NCBI GenBank assembly: GCA_019454045.1
Contig: SKCR01006519.1
Span: forward strand, 750,181-814,180
Source of the DNA: Zanthoxylum bungeanum
Lineage: Eukaryota > Streptophyta > Magnoliopsida > Sapindales > Rutaceae
DNA: 64,000 bases
Direction: 5' to 3'
Shown here: in pieces, positions 61,079-64,000 of the stretch
Layout of the letters: each line of letters starts with the position of its first letter
Position numbering within the stretch: the first letter of the stretch is position 1
Notes under the pieces: model-generated
The model's database searches: none
Seen by the model: only the letters and a program-made list of their open reading frames with translations
Told to the model about the DNA's origin: nothing
Position numbers and translations under genes: made by a program

Positions 61079-61270
61079 TAGGACTGTGCTAGGCCCGAGC
61101 CCGACCCTAAGCCCATATCAAGCGGGCTAGGGCTCAACCCGATCCTCTCATAAACGGACAGCGCTTTTGAAGGCTTGAACTTTAATATATTTTAAGGGTC
61201 AGGGCCAAGGCTTGACTAAAGCCTGGCCCGGCCCAAGGCTTGGCCAAAACCTGGCCCATTGTCAACCTTA
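61079..61270. repeat. Degraded GC-rich MITE-like fragment (hAT-like family)
   Basis: taggcccgagcccgaccc at the left and gcccggcccaagg...gtcaacctta at the right match the family arms. The right end, complemented, reads taaggttgacaatggg. No 8-bp duplication is seen, so the left end may be eroded. Confidence 0.5.
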
Positions 61271-61876
61271 GTTGTAATGAGTCTCAGTCTCGTAAACTCA
61301 AATTCCCATTATTTATTAAAAAAATGTATATTTGTATAAATATCTTTTAAATATTAGAATAAATAGATTTTTGGTCTCATACCGACATATGTATGGGTTG
61401 TATTATATTTAAATTTAGGAATATTATTATTTTTCCGCCTCAAGATTGACTTATGTATAGAACTACCCAAAAACTTTAACCAAGTTCAATTTTACACAGT
61501 TTCGATTAGTGCAAAAATTAATTTATACATTTTAGGTTCAATTTTATCCCTAAAATTTCAGTTACTATACTAATTTATATATATGATTAAACTTGTTTAA
61601 AATTTTCGAGTAATTCCATACATAATGTCCCTTAAATTTATCTACTTTTCTAATAGGTTTTAGTTTTTAATCAAACTGTCCATGAAGTTCATATTTATTA
61701 AAAAAATAATAATGCAAGTTGCATTATCTAAATACTCTCTCACCAGTAAATTTTTGTTTTTATGTCTAAAATGGTTAAATTACTTTTTTTTTTTGAATTT
61801 ATTATTTTGGGCATAAAAGATAAAAATTCCAAAGTGATGAAGTACTTAGGGAATACAGCTAGTTTTATTGTTATTT
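61271..61876. other. AT-rich spacer
   Basis: No gene or element is recognised. Several short direct echoes of 'aatttatat/ttaggttcaat' occur but no array. Confidence 0.4.
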
Positions 61877-61881
61877 AAAAA

Positions 61882-61969
<88 letters not shown>
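61877..61969. repeat. Poly-A followed by (TA)n microsatellite
   Basis: About 23 A residues are followed by an almost pure TA repeat from 61900 to 61969, interrupted once by 'aata'. It is likely length-variable and prone to assembly error. Confidence 0.95.
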
Positions 61970-61972
<3 letters not shown>

Positions 61973-62194
61973 AATTGGGAAATTCTAATTGGAGTTCGGC
62001 ATCTTTCTCTCTCACTGTGAATTGATAGATATGTTTCTTTGAAAAAAAAATCATTTATGTTTACATAAGAAGATATATATGGTTGTATTTTGAAACCCTT
62101 TTATAAGATGCTTTTCTGAATACATTTCATTTCAATTCATAATGAGTTGGCAAAAATGACTTTAGTAGAAAATGACATGTTTTTGTATTATAGT

Positions 62195-62366
62195 GAATGA
62201 TAATTTAAATAATAGTTAGTGGTGTAGGGCTTAAGATCTCACATTGAGGTATTGGTTTCGAATCTAAGAATATGTTTCTTATAAGAGTTTGAGACAATCC
62301 GAAATTTTACTCGCTCCGCTTAAGTCCGAAATGGGTGGTTTGGCGGTGAGATTTTCAACGATTTCA
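62195..62366 (+). mobile_element. SINE copy, diverged
   Basis: agtggtgtagggcttaagat, then a B-box-like ggtttcgaatct, then ctccgcttaag and ggtggtttggcggtgagat, then an A-rich end near 62366. The order and spacing match 11849-12026. Divergence is greater, the 5' head is uncertain and no target duplication was found. Confidence 0.75.
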
Positions 62367-62449
62367 AAAAAATAAAATAAAAAATCAAGTAATCTTACAC
62401 TACACATTATTTTAGTGTTGAAACAATAAATTTGGATGGCATGGTTTCC

Positions 62450-62700
62450 AAATATATTTATATAATAAAGGAGAATGGTGTTGGAAGAAAGAGAGTGTAT
62501 CCAACGGCTCTCTTTATGTGGCTTAATTGATGGCCCAGATCATTTCATTGGTAATTGGAATAAAGAGAGTGAATTGATTGATGGAATTGTCAAAAAATTT
62601 AAAAATAGAAAGTTAAAATAAAATCATTTATTCTGTAACACCGTGCCGTAGGCACGGACAAATACTGTAACACCGTGCCGTAGGCACGGGCAAAAACTAG
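62450..62700 (+). mobile_element. Non-autonomous Helitron, 3' terminus with duplicated hairpin
   Basis: The end reads ccgtgccgtaggcacgg (7-bp stem, gta loop, 62673-62689), then gcaaaaa and ctag, followed by T at 62701. A stem-loop about 10 nt before CTRR, with insertion before T, is the Helitron 3' signature. A second copy of the same hairpin lies 32 bp upstream (62641-62657). The sequence tataataaaggag near 62461 resembles common plant Helitron 5' ends, giving an element of about 250 bp. The exact 5' TC was not identified. Confidence 0.65.
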
Positions 62701-63811
62701 TACATATATATATAAACTCTTACATGAGACATAAGTTTTATTTAAAAACATTAATTTTTTATTCTTAAATAACTTAAACAATTATTAGCCACATGAGTGG
62801 CCTGTGGCTGAATAATCTTAAATTTTGTGAGGTTCTAAATGATATCGAAATATTAAAATCAAATAATATATTTAAATATTATTTTTTTTTTGAAATTTAT
62901 TGACATTAATTTTGGATCAAATTTTAAAATCTTAATCAGTTGTATGTATCGATTGTACTTATTGTGAACTCTGATTAGCGTTTGACAAAGTAAATGGTGC
63001 ATACTTTGATGTTATGTATTATAAAAGTGAGAAATATAGAATGGACCTTTTTAATTATTCCTTCCAATAATATAATTTTTTTTTATCAAACAATTATATA
63101 ATAAAATCGTTTCAATTTTCTAACCATAATTGTAAATATATAACAAATATATTTAAAGCTAGACCAAACGCAATCTCATGGGTGGTTCAATCATTAACCA
63201 ACTTATACGGTCACCTAAGCCTCATCTCAAATATAAGACCCTAAAAAAATTGAAGTCCATAGATTTAAATTCTTTACAAAATTAAAAATATTTTATACAA
63301 AGAAAATTAAATATATATATTTCTAATTGATGACTTTTACTATTAATTTTATATGTAAAAAATAATATATTTTCCTAACTGATTAGTTAATTGTAGTGGA
63401 GTTATTAAAACTATTATATTTTTATATTTTTATAAACGTTTACAACAAATTTGGTTATTTTTCCAAATAAATAATTTGATTGTTTTCTAAAAATATCTCT
63501 AATTGAACTTATCTCATATATTTTTTCGTGTTATTTCTCTATTGATTTTTTTTTTCTAAGAAAATATATAAATAAACATATGTCATTATCATTACAACAT
63601 CATTTTTCAAATCTTATCCTAATATTATTCTTTTTAATTAATTTTTATTATTATTTCTTTACAAATTAATTATTATTTTTAAAGTTGACATTCTTATAAC
63701 AATAATTTATATATAAAAGAAATTTAATAAAATTTCGTTAAAAATTTTCATCTAAAATTCCGAATAAAACTTTAGCCGCGGGCAGCAAAAATCACAGCTA
63801 ATAAATAATTT
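62701..63811. other. Very AT-rich spacer, no gene
   Basis: Long A/T tracts and no reading frame of interest. No repeat boundary is visible. Confidence 0.45.
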
Positions 63812-64000
63812 TAGGGGTGACAATTTGGGTCAGGAATCGTTTATTCGTTCGATTCGATTCGCTTTAAATCGAAAACGGGTTTGAAAAAATGGATTCGTTT
63901 AATAAATGAGTCAATTCGATTCGATTAGTTTATTAAACGAATCAATTACGAATTTAAGCTCATGAATTCGTTTCATTATTTTCTTTTACTAATTATTGTT
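63812..64000. mobile_element. hAT-like MITE, left part, cut by window end
   Basis: Begins taggggtgacaatttgggtc, nearly the same terminus as 23984 (taggggtggca). It is followed by short repeated ttcgattcg/cgaatcaatt motifs. The right end and duplication lie outside the window. Confidence 0.5.

Noticed and set aside
1..64000. CRISPR arrays, operons, prokaryotic systems
   Set aside because: The window is plant nuclear DNA with spliceosomal genes; no spaced direct-repeat arrays of CRISPR type are present.

Overview
The window is nuclear DNA from a flowering plant, most likely a eudicot. It is AT-rich, its genes are split by many short GT-AG introns, and it carries plant-type LTR retrotransposons, a tRNA-derived SINE, MITEs and a Helitron end. 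I cannot name the species. Protein identities come from recognising conserved families by eye; no database search was run.

Four host genes are supported. (1) A three-exon gene at 6496-8467 (+) encodes a 403-residue low-complexity basic protein of uncertain identity, possibly KOKOPELLI-like. (2) A four-exon gene at 11038-12768 (+) encodes a 200-residue single-RRM protein resembling the plant RBM7-like/SF3B4-like protein. (3) A fifteen-coding-exon gene at 38596-50837 (+) encodes a 578-residue leucine-rich-repeat (RNI-like) protein; most of its exons hold exactly one 24-residue repeat. (4) A twenty-five-coding-exon gene at 52324-59299 (-) encodes a complete 1144-residue TOPLESS-clade corepressor. 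Genes 3 and 4 converge tail to tail. Two gene relics lie at 14.6-14.8 kb (F-box/LRR-like) and 16.1-16.6 kb (CobW-domain GTPase).

The rest is largely mobile DNA. 1-3.9 kb looks like a decayed LTR retrotransposon. 5.2-6.2 kb holds two hAT-like MITEs with clear 8-bp target duplications. 9-16 kb holds SINE copies, a MULE-like MITE and local duplications. 16.97-35.2 kb is a nested retrotransposon cluster: two large coding-poor LTR elements (LARD-like, initiator-Met primer site) in opposite orientations, and two opposed pieces of a Tat/Ogre-like element whose 3' untranslated region carries 137-bp tandem repeats. All of this appears to sit inside an older LTR related to the LARDs. Introns of the LRR gene contain a decayed copia element, a LINE tail and a 361-bp tandem duplication. 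60-64 kb has no gene but holds a SINE, a Helitron 3' end, an AT microsatellite and MITE remnants.

The genes do not form an operon or shared pathway. RNA surveillance (RRM gene) and transcriptional repression (TOPLESS) are independent housekeeping functions. The most interesting material is the architecture of the repeat cluster and the exon-repeat modularity of the LRR gene.
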